This document shows, piece by piece, positions 1 to 6,535 of a DNA stretch of 49,617 bases. The DNA is from Bacillota bacterium. GTDB taxonomy: Bacteria > Bacillota > Proteinivoracia > UBA4975 > VEMY01. Positions within the stretch are counted from its first letter, which is position 1. Each line of letters begins with the position of its first letter. The notes beneath the pieces are model-generated. The model searched no databases. It saw only the letters and a list, made by a program, of their open reading frames with translations, and was not told the DNA's origin. The translations under genes and the position numbers were made by a program. The stretch spans positions 1-49,617 of the forward strand of contig VEMY01000028.1 of NCBI GenBank assembly GCA_009711825.1, given 5' to 3'.

Positions 1-253
1 TCTAATATACATGGCACCTACATTATACCATGTGTTACCAATAAGGACAAGGGTTTTGCGCAGATTGTTGTGCCTACAGGTTTTTGGAATTTGTGCCTGT
101 AAAAATGACGAAAAGCCCTATGTTCCGAGCTTTTCAAGTTAAGGTTGTGCCTTTTTCAGCGATTTACTGTACAATGCAAGCCGGTATCCCGAGCTCAATG
201 GTCAAGAGTTAGACTCTCTCGCCGCAGAGCAAATTGGTGAAGTCAACCGCTGT
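1..253. other. Intergenic/relic DNA upstream of the first ORF
   Basis: I see no complete gene here. From about position 143 one frame stays open without a stop into the ORF at 254-514, but it has no ATG and no convincing ribosome binding site. The coding sense therefore probably belongs to a larger gene that has lost its 5' part. The first 140 bases hold no clear promoter or hairpin. Confidence 0.4.
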
Positions 254-514
254 ATGCTTACGGTCAATTTCCGTCGGGAGCCAATCTACCTATCTCATCA
301 GAAGTTAACTGAAGAGCGCTACAAAAAATATCAGCTGGCGGTTCGTAAAATTCCCGAGCTTGCCAGCTTGCGCGACCGGTTTATTGGCAGGGTGTTTCAC
401 CGCAATCCGGAACAGTGGCAACAAGATGTCTTGGCGCTCTTGCGATTTAACATTAATGCTGGGAGCGACGATGAGCAGTGGCTTAAGGGTTGGGAGGAAG
501 AATCTCCTTTATAA
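254..514 (+). CDS. Hypothetical protein, probable 3' remnant of a larger gene
   Basis: This is an 86-residue charged, helical-looking protein that I do not recognise. It contains no membrane segment, no metal-binding cysteine cluster and no known motif. The reading frame stays open about 110 bases upstream of the ATG, back to a TAA at 140-142, and the upstream residues look equally protein-like (around LYNASRYPELNGQE). No Shine-Dalgarno sequence precedes the ATG at 254. The simplest reading is the C-terminal piece of a truncated gene. A genuine short gene with a non-ATG start upstream is also possible. The next gene starts 36 bases downstream with its own strong ribosome binding site. Confidence 0.4.
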   Translation: MLTVNFRREPIYLSHQKLTEERYKKYQLAVRKIPELASLRDRFIGRVFHRNPEQWQQDVLALLRFNINAGSDDEQWLKGWEEESPL

Positions 515-549
515 CCATTTGAATATATATTTAAAGAGGAGGTGGTTTT

Positions 550-882
550 TTGGTCGGCTATAAGCATCCCTGCCGTTATTGTGACAATTTGGTCCCGACC
601 AACGCCAATGTATGCCCGGCCTGTGGCAAGGTAAATCCGACGGGGCCCCTGCGGTGCCCCCGGTGTCGCAGCCCGATTCGCGAGGGTTGGGCGGCCTGCA
701 GCCATTGTGGGCTTGAACTGAGAATAACCTGTCCGCAATGCGGTCAGTCCACATTCCTCGGCAACTATTGCACCCACTGTGACGCTTCACTGCAGGTGAA
801 CTGTCCGGAGCCAAAATGCGGGGTGACTCAGCCCCCGGGGAAAGTATGTGTTCAATGCGGGAAGCCACTTAAAAAAAACTGA
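550..882 (+). CDS. Multi-zinc-ribbon protein
   Basis: This 110-residue protein consists almost entirely of short zinc ribbons. Seven CxxC pairs and one CPEPKC pair are spaced about 12-15 residues apart, enough to bind about four zinc ions. There is no membrane segment and no catalytic domain. The start is a TTG at 550, chosen because GAGGAGG lies about 5 bases upstream and no ATG is suitably placed. It sits 15 bases before another zinc-ribbon gene and is probably co-transcribed with it. Double zinc ribbons of this kind usually mediate protein-protein or nucleic-acid contacts. The specific role cannot be read from sequence. Confidence 0.75.
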   Translation: MVGYKHPCRYCDNLVPTNANVCPACGKVNPTGPLRCPRCRSPIREGWAACSHCGLELRITCPQCGQSTFLGNYCTHCDASLQVNCPEPKCGVTQPPGKVCVQCGKPLKKN

Positions 883-897
883 CAGGAGGTTGTTAAT

Positions 898-1558
898 ATG
901 AGTATGCAGCCATTTACAAGTAACTTTGCCGATAACAGCACCGAGGCGGGGTTTCAATTTACATTTTACTGTGACCTGTGTCGGGAGGGGTACAAGATCA
1001 GGTTTATCGAATCCAAAACCCATAAAAAGGGGAAACTGGTCCGGGGGCTGGGCGGAATCATTAGCGCCGCATCCCACCGGCAACTACCGGGTGGGGTACG
1101 GGGTGCAGCGGGGCGCCAATGTCCTTACCGAGCGGCGCAGCGGCATGAGTCCGGAGTGGCATAAAGAGCATGAGAAGGCCTTCGAGATTGCCCAGAACGA
1201 AGCCAAGGGTCATTTTATTCGCTGCCCCAAATGCCGCAAGTGGGTGTGCGAGAACGATTGGAATGAGCAGGAAGGGCTTTGTGTAGAGGATGCCCCCAGG
1301 GAGAATGTCGAAGTGGTGGCGGCCCGGGCCAGCAAGCGCCAAGAAGATATCAAGCGCAAGGCCGCCGAGACCGATGTGTTCACCGGTACGGTAGATGCCC
1401 GGCAAACAACCTGTCCCCGCTGTGACAAGCCTGCGGGCGAAGGTAAGTTCTGCAACCATTGCGGCGCTAACCTCAGCCTGGTGGAATGTGACAAATGCGG
1501 CACCGAAAGCCCCCAGGGGACCCGGTTCTGTGGCGAGTGTGGCAATAAACTGTTCTAG
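898..1558 (+). pseudogene. Zinc-ribbon protein gene interrupted by a frameshift
   Basis: Translation begins at the ATG at 898 behind AGGAGG. It gives an N-terminal domain with a CDLC zinc-binding pair, then continues in the next frame (+1) from about 1076 to the TAG at 1556-1558. Joined, the product is about 219 residues: an N-terminal ribbon, a conserved middle around SGMSPEWHKEHEKAFE, a CPKC...C ribbon, and a C-terminal double ribbon (CPRC/CNHC, CDKC/CGEC). The two halves fit together as one conserved small family. The break lies in 1072-1077 near TCCCACC and corresponds to one extra base or two missing bases. It may be a real mutation, a sequencing error or, less likely, programmed frameshifting. 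It is probably in an operon with the preceding ribbon gene. Confidence 0.75.
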
Positions 1559-1567
1559 TTCATAAAC

Positions 1568-1598
1568 AAAGGCAGCTTCCAAGCCGGAAGCTGCCTTT
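1568..1598. terminator. Bidirectional intrinsic terminator
   Basis: A 13-bp perfect stem (AAAGGCAGCTTCC / GGAAGCTGCCTTT) encloses a 5-base loop. It lies between the convergent zinc-ribbon gene and lrgB, with A and T runs at the stem base, so it can serve both strands. The right arm touches the lrgB stop codon. Confidence 0.85.
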
Positions 1599-2286
1599 AA
1601 AATATCTGCATGAGCGGCGGTAGGAGCAGGGCTGTAAACAGCGCAGCCAAAATCAGGGCGACGCTGCCTAGGGCGCCCGCTGTTTCACCTTCCTGCATAA
1701 CTGTAGCGGTACCCAGGGCATGGGCCGCGGTGCCCATTGCCAACCCCCGGGCCAGCGGTGTTTTTACCCTGCCCAGAGACAGGAGCTGGAGGCCAAAGGC
1801 GCCGCCCAGATTGCCCGCGATAATTACCATCGCCACCGCCAGCGGCGCCGATGCGCCCAGCCCCGGCGCCAGCGCCAGGGCTACAGGCGTGGTCACTGAT
1901 TTGGTCAGCAGGGCAGCGGTCAATGGCCAGTCCAGGCCTGTCAGGCGGACCAGCAGGAAAGTAGAAACAAGCGCCGTCAATGTGCCGGCAAAGCTGGCCA
2001 GCAAAACCGCCTTCAAGTTCCGAATCAGGGTTTGGCGTTGGCGGTAAAGGGCAAGTCCAAGAGCAACTGTGGCCGGAGCAAGCCAAACATCGATTACCTG
2101 GCCGCCGGCCATAAAGCGCTCATGGGGAATCTGCAACCCCACCAGCAAAAGGATTAACAGCGCCAGCGCTGGAATCAGCGGAGGGACTTTGCGCAGCCGC
2201 GGATGGCTCACCAAACGGATCCCGGCCAGATATGCCAGGGGGACGCTGGCCGCGAAAAACCAAGCTTCAGCGCTCACTGCTGCCAC
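1597..2286 (-). CDS. lrgB: LrgB/CidB family membrane protein
   Basis: This 229-residue polytopic membrane protein has six or seven hydrophobic segments. It carries the LrgB-family signature region LLTKSVTTPVALAL, followed by the glycine/alanine-rich core AMGTAAHALGTATVMQEGE. LrgB pairs with LrgA to form a holin/antiholin-like system, which affects murein hydrolase export and, in some bacteria, pyruvate or glycolate movement. The start overlaps the end of lrgA by 20 bases, which indicates translational coupling. Length is normal for the family. The closest alternative is the CidB paralogue, which cannot be separated by sequence alone. Confidence 0.9.
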   Translation of the reverse strand: MAAVSAEAWFFAASVPLAYLAGIRLVSHPRLRKVPPLIPALALLILLLVGLQIPHERFMAGGQVIDVWLAPATVALGLALYRQRQTLIRNLKAVLLASFAGTLTALVSTFLLVRLTGLDWPLTAALLTKSVTTPVALALAPGLGASAPLAVAMVIIAGNLGGAFGLQLLSLGRVKTPLARGLAMGTAAHALGTATVMQEGETAGALGSVALILAALFTALLLPPLMQIF

Positions 2287-2605
2287 CTCCTGCCAGTTCG
2301 GCGACCCAGCCGGTCACTAAGATTGTCAAAGCAGTGGAAACCGAAATTACTAATAATACCGGCAGCAAATTGCGGCTCAAAAGCCCGAAGTGGTCAACAA
2401 TACCCAGGGCGGCGGGCAGGAAAAATAAGGTGAGGTGCCGCAGGAAAAAGTCGCCACACTTGCTGACCGTCTCTTCTTTGACAATGCCGGTAAACAGTGC
2501 CAATGCCAACAATATCAGGCCCGCCAGCGCACCGGGAAAGCCAGTAAATTTCCCAATCAGCACACCGAGGCCGGTAAAAACTAGAATAATCGTCAAACCA
2601 GTCAT
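2267..2605 (-). CDS. lrgA: LrgA/CidA family holin-like protein
   Basis: This is a 112-residue membrane protein with four hydrophobic segments and the LrgA-family core around GFPGALAGLILLALALFTG. I chose the internal ATG at 2605 rather than the upstream start at 2668, because the protein then begins directly with the first membrane helix (MTGLTIILVF), as family members do. The longer form would add 21 polar residues that run through the promoter/operator. It is the first gene of the lrgAB operon and overlaps lrgB. The neighbouring palindrome suggests repression by an unlinked regulator. Confidence 0.88.
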   Translation of the reverse strand: MTGLTIILVFTGLGVLIGKFTGFPGALAGLILLALALFTGIVKEETVSKCGDFFLRHLTLFFLPAALGIVDHFGLLSRNLLPVLLVISVSTALTILVTGWVAELAGGGSSER

Positions 2606-2623
2606 CTCATCACCAACCGTCTT

Positions 2624-2664
2624 TATACTGTTACCAGTATAGCATGGAGGCGGGCATTGGTGAA
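2624..2664 (-). promoter_or_regulatory. lrgAB promoter with overlapping palindromic operator
   Basis: On the minus strand a -35 like TTCACC (2659-2664) and a -10 TATACT (2636-2641) are separated by exactly 17 bases, upstream of the lrgA start at 2605. A perfect inverted repeat, TATACTG-TTAC-CAGTATA, occupies 2624-2641 and covers the -10 element. This arrangement is typical of repressor binding. The cognate regulator is not adjacent. Confidence 0.6.
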
Positions 2665-2734
2665 ACATGTCCTTTTGTTCGGGGTGGCGGGCTAAGGCAC
2701 GGAGATGTATAATTGTTGGAAGGGAGGAAAGTAT

Positions 2735-3493
2735 ATGGGGCCAATATATGAGTACATATTTAGTGACCTAAATCTTGAGGATAAGCTAGTTCTTGATGCC
2801 GCCACCGGCGCCGGAAGAGCGACCCGCGCCTGGGCAGAGGCTATACAGTTCCAAAGGGCCAGGGCGAAGATAATCTCTGTGGATCACGATCAGCCCCCGG
2901 AGTGGGTGGTTCAATTAACCGACTTGCTTGGCGATTTGGCTCAGTTTGTTGATTTCCGCGAGGCAGATATTTTCTCCTTGAGTCTGTTGCCAGACCAGTC
3001 TGTGGACATAGTCAATTGTGACAATACAATAGTTTTTCTTAATCCTCGTCCTCTCAGGCTGCTCGCTGCATTCCAGGAGTTCAAGCGTGTTCTTAAACCT
3101 GGAGGCAAGCTGATTGTTGTATCCGAGCTGCCGGTGGAAAATTCTCCTGAATGCCGTGGGCAGTGGCAGCGCTGGCAGTTGGCAAAATCAATCTGGGCCT
3201 TGAGTGGCGAGGTGTGGGCTGTGGAACCATTGCCAGAGGAAGTGGAGGCAGCATTGATGCAAATGGATTTTTCCGTTGTCGCTCAGCAGCAATTTCCTGG
3301 AGCCCGGCTTTGCAATTTCGAAGGGATAGTGAACGAGTGGCGTGAACGCATGTTGGATAAAATTGCAGGTCTGCCCTGGTCTGAGCTCAGGGAGCCGTTG
3401 CGTCGGGAGGTAGCTGCAGTCTGCGCGCGAATTGAGACAGATGGCTATCTTAGCGCTCCTGGGCGCTATGTTCTTAAGTGTGTCCGGCAATAG
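2735..3493 (+). CDS. SAM-dependent methyltransferase (class I)
   Basis: This 252-residue soluble protein has the Rossmann methyltransferase motifs. Motif I is LVLDAATGAGRATRAWAEA near residues 18-36, an acidic strand end (ISVDHD) follows, then DIVNCDNTIVFLNPRP and the post-II helix FKRVLKPGGKLIVVSELP. This matches the Methyltransf_11/25 class. The start is the ATG at 2735 behind GGGAGG; the upstream ATG at 2705 lacks a ribosome binding site. The substrate cannot be inferred. It is followed closely by a small membrane protein and a beta-propeller, possibly as one transcript. Confidence 0.82.
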   Translation: MGPIYEYIFSDLNLEDKLVLDAATGAGRATRAWAEAIQFQRARAKIISVDHDQPPEWVVQLTDLLGDLAQFVDFREADIFSLSLLPDQSVDIVNCDNTIVFLNPRPLRLLAAFQEFKRVLKPGGKLIVVSELPVENSPECRGQWQRWQLAKSIWALSGEVWAVEPLPEEVEAALMQMDFSVVAQQQFPGARLCNFEGIVNEWRERMLDKIAGLPWSELREPLRREVAAVCARIETDGYLSAPGRYVLKCVRQ

Positions 3494-3539
3494 AATCAGG
3501 AGCGTATATGTGAATGTATCTATCGAGGGGGAGTCTAGT

Positions 3540-3938
3540 ATGAAGTGGCCTCAAAGGCGCTCACCGTTATGGTTTATTGCAGGGGCTGTGCTTGCCCTGG
3601 CAGTCGCCGTTATTTTCGTTTTGTTTTATGGAGTCATTTTCAACCATAACCTGGGTAATCTCAATCTGTGTGGGATTGTGCTAATTTTTTTCCTGCTCTT
3701 TCAGTTAATTGCCCTGGCTGGTTTTTGGGGACGGAGAATCCTTGTGGTTTGCGCCACGCTGGGGATTATCTCTGGCTTGATCTTGTTTCTCAGCGTGATT
3801 GCGAGAAATGTCGGCGGCTTTGAGGGTCTTGTGGGCGCACTGTCCATGTTGATGCTGATTGCTGCCGGGTTTGCCCTGGGACTAATTCTCGAGCTGGCGC
3901 ACTTTCTCTGGTTGCAGGTAAAGCGCAAGCATAAATAA
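3540..3938 (+). CDS. Four-helix membrane protein, hypothetical
   Basis: This 132-residue protein has four predicted membrane helices, a basic N-terminus (MKWPQRRSP) and a basic C-terminal tail (VKRKHK). The ATG at 3540 is preceded by GAGGGGGA; a longer frame opening at 3432 overlaps the methyltransferase and has no ribosome binding site. No functional motif is recognisable. It sits between the methyltransferase and a YVTN beta-propeller gene, with short spacing that suggests co-transcription. Confidence 0.7.
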   Translation: MKWPQRRSPLWFIAGAVLALAVAVIFVLFYGVIFNHNLGNLNLCGIVLIFFLLFQLIALAGFWGRRILVVCATLGIISGLILFLSVIARNVGGFEGLVGALSMLMLIAAGFALGLILELAHFLWLQVKRKHK

Positions 3939-3955
3939 AATTGGAGGGGATTAAA

Positions 3956-4861
3956 ATGAAAGAGATGTTGCTTGTTCTCAATAAGGATGAACATACGGTT
4001 AGTTATATTGAAACGCAGACCGGTCAAACCTTAAAGACAATCTCTGTGGATCAAAATCCGCACGAAGTAGCAATTACCCGTGATGGACGCAGGAGCTATG
4101 TCACTAGCTCCGGTGGCAATTCAGTTAGCGTCTTTGATAATGAGACATTGGAAATGGTCGGACACATCACCCACCCTGAATTCAAGTTTCCCCATGGAGT
4201 GGGCCTGAACAGCAGTGAAGATACGCTTTGGATAGCTTCAACCTATGCAAATACAGTTTTTCTGATTGACACGAAAGAGTTTAAGGTGCGAAAAACAATT
4301 CCCACGTATCAGGAGCTCGTGCATATGATTTACTTTTCGCCTGATAGAAAAAAAGTCTATGTCCCAAATATCGGCTCCAATAACATAACTCTATTTGATG
4401 CAGAATCGGAATCAATTATCACTCATTTCCCGGTGGGCAGGGGCCCGGAGGGGGCGGCGGCGCATCCAGATGGCAAACGATTGTTTGTGGCGAATCAGGA
4501 TGAGGACAGCTTGCATATCTATAATTTAGACGATTTATCGCTTGCAGTTAAGCTCCGCCTGGGACGCTGTCCAATCCGCCTGATCTTCAGTCCCGATGGG
4601 CGTTATGCTTTGATTCCCAACCGCGAGGGCGACTGTGTAAGCGTGGTTGATACCAACCTCCAAAGGGAGATTAAGCGTATTCCAGTGGGGATCTGGCCCG
4701 GCGGTACAGTCTTTAATGCTGCCGGAACTGTTGCCTGGGTAGCCAATAACAAGACCAATGATATCTCTGTTATCGATGTCCAATCGCTACAAGAGGTTGA
4801 CAGGATTCCGGCGGGAATCCATCCCGATGGCATTGGTTATATTCCCGGCGATGGAGAATAA
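3956..4861 (+). CDS. YVTN-type beta-propeller protein
   Basis: This 301-residue protein is made of about seven repeats of about 42 residues, each carrying a variant of xVSVxDxxTxxVxxxIPVGxxPxGxxxxPDGxxxYVxN. Examples are NSVSVFDNETLEMVGHI, NNITLFDAESESIITHFPVG and NDISVIDVQSLQEVDRIPAG. These match the YVTN/YncE beta-propeller family. There is no signal peptide, so a cytoplasmic location is likely, unlike many exported relatives. The ATG at 3956 is chosen because GGAGGGG lies 6-7 bases upstream. Function in this family is often unknown and may be ligand or protein binding. A terminator follows at 4949. Confidence 0.85.
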   Translation: MKEMLLVLNKDEHTVSYIETQTGQTLKTISVDQNPHEVAITRDGRRSYVTSSGGNSVSVFDNETLEMVGHITHPEFKFPHGVGLNSSEDTLWIASTYANTVFLIDTKEFKVRKTIPTYQELVHMIYFSPDRKKVYVPNIGSNNITLFDAESESIITHFPVGRGPEGAAAHPDGKRLFVANQDEDSLHIYNLDDLSLAVKLRLGRCPIRLIFSPDGRYALIPNREGDCVSVVDTNLQREIKRIPVGIWPGGTVFNAAGTVAWVANNKTNDISVIDVQSLQEVDRIPAGIHPDGIGYIPGDGE

Positions 4862-4948
4862 ACCATTAGTATGGAAAAATTGTCAAATGCGCAAATTCCC
4901 AGTATATGCAGGAAATTATTTTTCTCTGGCGAATAATATGTAATAGCA

Positions 4949-4988
4949 GGTCCGATGGACAGAATAGTCCCCGGACCATTTTTTTTCG
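4949..4988 (+). terminator. Intrinsic terminator after the beta-propeller gene
   Basis: GGTCCG (4949-4954) pairs with CGGACC (4972-4977). An inner GGAC/GTCC pairing extends the stem, and a run of eight or nine T follows from 4979. It closes the methyltransferase/membrane protein/propeller cluster. Confidence 0.8.
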
Positions 4989-5033
4989 GCAGCGCAGGTC
5001 TTGGTAAGCAAATCATGTCAGGAGGTAAGAAGG

Positions 5034-5843
5034 GTGAATCTGAACCTATTTACCCGGGAGTTGGACTCGTTGCTGGACGTTGGTTTTTCCGACATAAGAG
5101 CACAGGCTGCCTCAGGACTCCAAAGCACTGCTGGTGGAGGAGATTGCCGAAACCGAGTTTTGACGGCTGAGAAAATTCTGGCTTTGGTTAGTTGTAATAC
5201 GTTGGCTGTGCCGGAGCCGGTGCTGGCGAAACTGCACAAGGCGATTTTTGACAGCTGTGCCGACGTACGCAGGCCGCTGATTCGGACTCTGTTCTATGTT
5301 GGCAATCAGACTTCGGTGCCGCCGCTTGATGAATTGGCCGCTTATATTCAAGATGCCGAAAGTGAAAGTTTAGCTGTCGACACTTCCCGGGCTGCTTGTG
5401 TTTCTCGGGGGCGAAAACTTTATGGCGATAGCAGTCGTTTCGCTCTAATTTCCGGAAATCTGCGGTTGGCAGATCTTTTAGTTGCCCTGGCCGAGGAAAA
5501 GGAGGCACTAATTCATTTTGCTTCGCCTCCCTATGAAGAATTGATTGATCTTGACTGGGATATTCAGATTATTGACCGACAATACATGGGTAGTCGGCAC
5601 TGGAATCAGTTCTGCGCTCATTTGCATGATGCAGACGATCAGACACCGTTAATTGTCATCGACCGAAAGCCCGGCGAATCAGAAGCATTTGCCAAGCCGG
5701 TGAAACATATCGATAATTTGTTTTACATTAATGAATCACAGGGTGATTTGATTGTCGAATTGGTCAGGGAGGTTCTGACCGGCGAAAAGATTCACTTCGC
5801 TGCTTCCTTGGGTAAGGTCTCACTGTTAAATCAAAAGATTTAG
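5034..5843 (+). CDS. Hypothetical protein, 269 residues
   Basis: I do not recognise this soluble, mildly acidic protein. The N-terminal 110 residues are helical and leucine-rich (KILALVSCN, LAKLHKAIF, VRRPLIRTLFY), which recalls HEAT-like packing. The C-terminal half alternates strands and helices (DWDIQIIDRQ, TPLIVIDRK, DNLFYINESQ) like a degenerate receiver fold, but it has no convincing phospho-acceptor set. The GTG at 5034 is chosen because AGGAGG lies 8 bases before it. The gene stands alone between two terminators, so it has its own transcription unit. Confidence 0.6.
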   Translation: MNLNLFTRELDSLLDVGFSDIRAQAASGLQSTAGGGDCRNRVLTAEKILALVSCNTLAVPEPVLAKLHKAIFDSCADVRRPLIRTLFYVGNQTSVPPLDELAAYIQDAESESLAVDTSRAACVSRGRKLYGDSSRFALISGNLRLADLLVALAEEKEALIHFASPPYEELIDLDWDIQIIDRQYMGSRHWNQFCAHLHDADDQTPLIVIDRKPGESEAFAKPVKHIDNLFYINESQGDLIVELVREVLTGEKIHFAASLGKVSLLNQKI

Positions 5844-5856
5844 CGAGTTTAGTTTA

Positions 5857-5886
5857 AATCAGCCCCACGTTTTCGTGGGGCTGATT
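5857..5886. terminator. Bidirectional intrinsic terminator
   Basis: AATCAGCCCCACG pairs with GTGGGGCTGATT around a TTTTC loop. It separates the convergent genes ending at 5843 (plus) and 5887 (minus). Confidence 0.85.
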
Positions 5887-6186
5887 CTACTTTTCTTGCT
5901 TATCGCAATACAGGTGCATTGCATCCCGCATGAACTTTGCCAGGCCGGGTTTGTATTTATCTATATTGGCGGAGGAACGGTTGTCGGAAACATAGAGATT
6001 AGCCAGCTGTCTGAACATCTCTAGGTTACATTTATAGAAGCGGTTATCGATTAGTTGATGCCAGCGAGCGATCGCTTTCTGGACTTCCTCCTCCGCCGGA
6101 TCGCGCTCGGTTAGTGCAGCCAGAGCGCGGAATATTTTTTCACTCTCCTTTCTCATTTCTATCCAATCCTGGTGGGTATTTTTCAC
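5887..6186 (-). CDS. Stand-alone TipAS-like ligand-binding half domain
   Basis: This 99-residue protein matches the C-terminal half of the TipAS antibiotic-recognition domain, seen in RWHQLIDNRFYKCNLEMFRQ, the LANLYVSDNR segment, the conserved NIDKYKPGLAKFM and the ending DAMHLYC. TipAS normally follows a MerR DNA-binding domain in TipA-type regulators; here that domain and the first part of TipAS are absent. The start is a GTG at 6186, directly behind AGGAGGG with good spacing, so the short form looks deliberately translated rather than a random relic. It could be a drug-binding or sequestering protein; that role is inferred. Confidence 0.72.
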   Translation of the reverse strand: MKNTHQDWIEMRKESEKIFRALAALTERDPAEEEVQKAIARWHQLIDNRFYKCNLEMFRQLANLYVSDNRSSANIDKYKPGLAKFMRDAMHLYCDKQEK

Positions 6187-6423
6187 TTTAATCCCTCCTC
6201 ATTAGAGTATATGGCTCCCGCCGCAGATTCGCTAAAAAGTGTACTTCCGACTGATTTCACCAGGAGTAAGGCGACAAAGAGGCAGCCCTTTAATCTAGAA
6301 AAAGACTGAAAATAAGTTATGGGTTTCACTTATGCTGATTTTTTGTTAAAATTGGACTTATAAAGTTAGCGTTCCAATATAATTACTGCTGGAGTGCGAA
6401 GATTCTAATTAGAAGGGGGTGTA
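6187..6423 (+). promoter_or_regulatory. Intergenic region with probable AOR promoter
   Basis: A consensus -10 TATAAT lies at 6378-6383. The best -35 upstream, TTGGAC, sits 20 bases away, which is long, so an activator or a different promoter geometry is possible. Transcription from here would give a leader of about 145 bases before the AOR start. I see no ORF in this stretch. Confidence 0.45.
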
Positions 6424-6530
6424 TTGCCCGGTCCGGCGCAGAAAGCGGGTTTTTATGGACAAGCTTTCTTACACATAGCTATGTGCCGCCTGCCTGTCTG
6501 GCAGGGAGAATGTCTTCTCGAACCGGGTGA
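6424..6530 (+). ncRNA. Putative structured leader RNA of the AOR gene
   Basis: TTGCCCGGT (6424-6432) can pair with ACCGGGTGA (6522-6530). That helix encloses four consecutive hairpins: AGAAAGC/GCTTTCT (6440-6469), CACAT/ATGTG (6472-6485), CCTGCC/GGCAGG (6489-6505) and GAGAA/TTCTC (6506-6519). The 3' arm of the closing helix contains the GGGTGA ribosome-binding region and a possible GTG start, so folding would hide translation initiation. A multi-stem junction before a molybdenum/tungsten-cofactor enzyme suggests a Moco/Tuco-type riboswitch. I could not match conserved positions, so identity is unproven. Confidence 0.45.
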
Positions 6531-6535
6531 AATTG

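Noticed and set aside
6519-6530. tRNA-like TTCTCGAACC in the AOR leader
   Set aside because: No cloverleaf, acceptor stem or anticodon arm can be formed around it.
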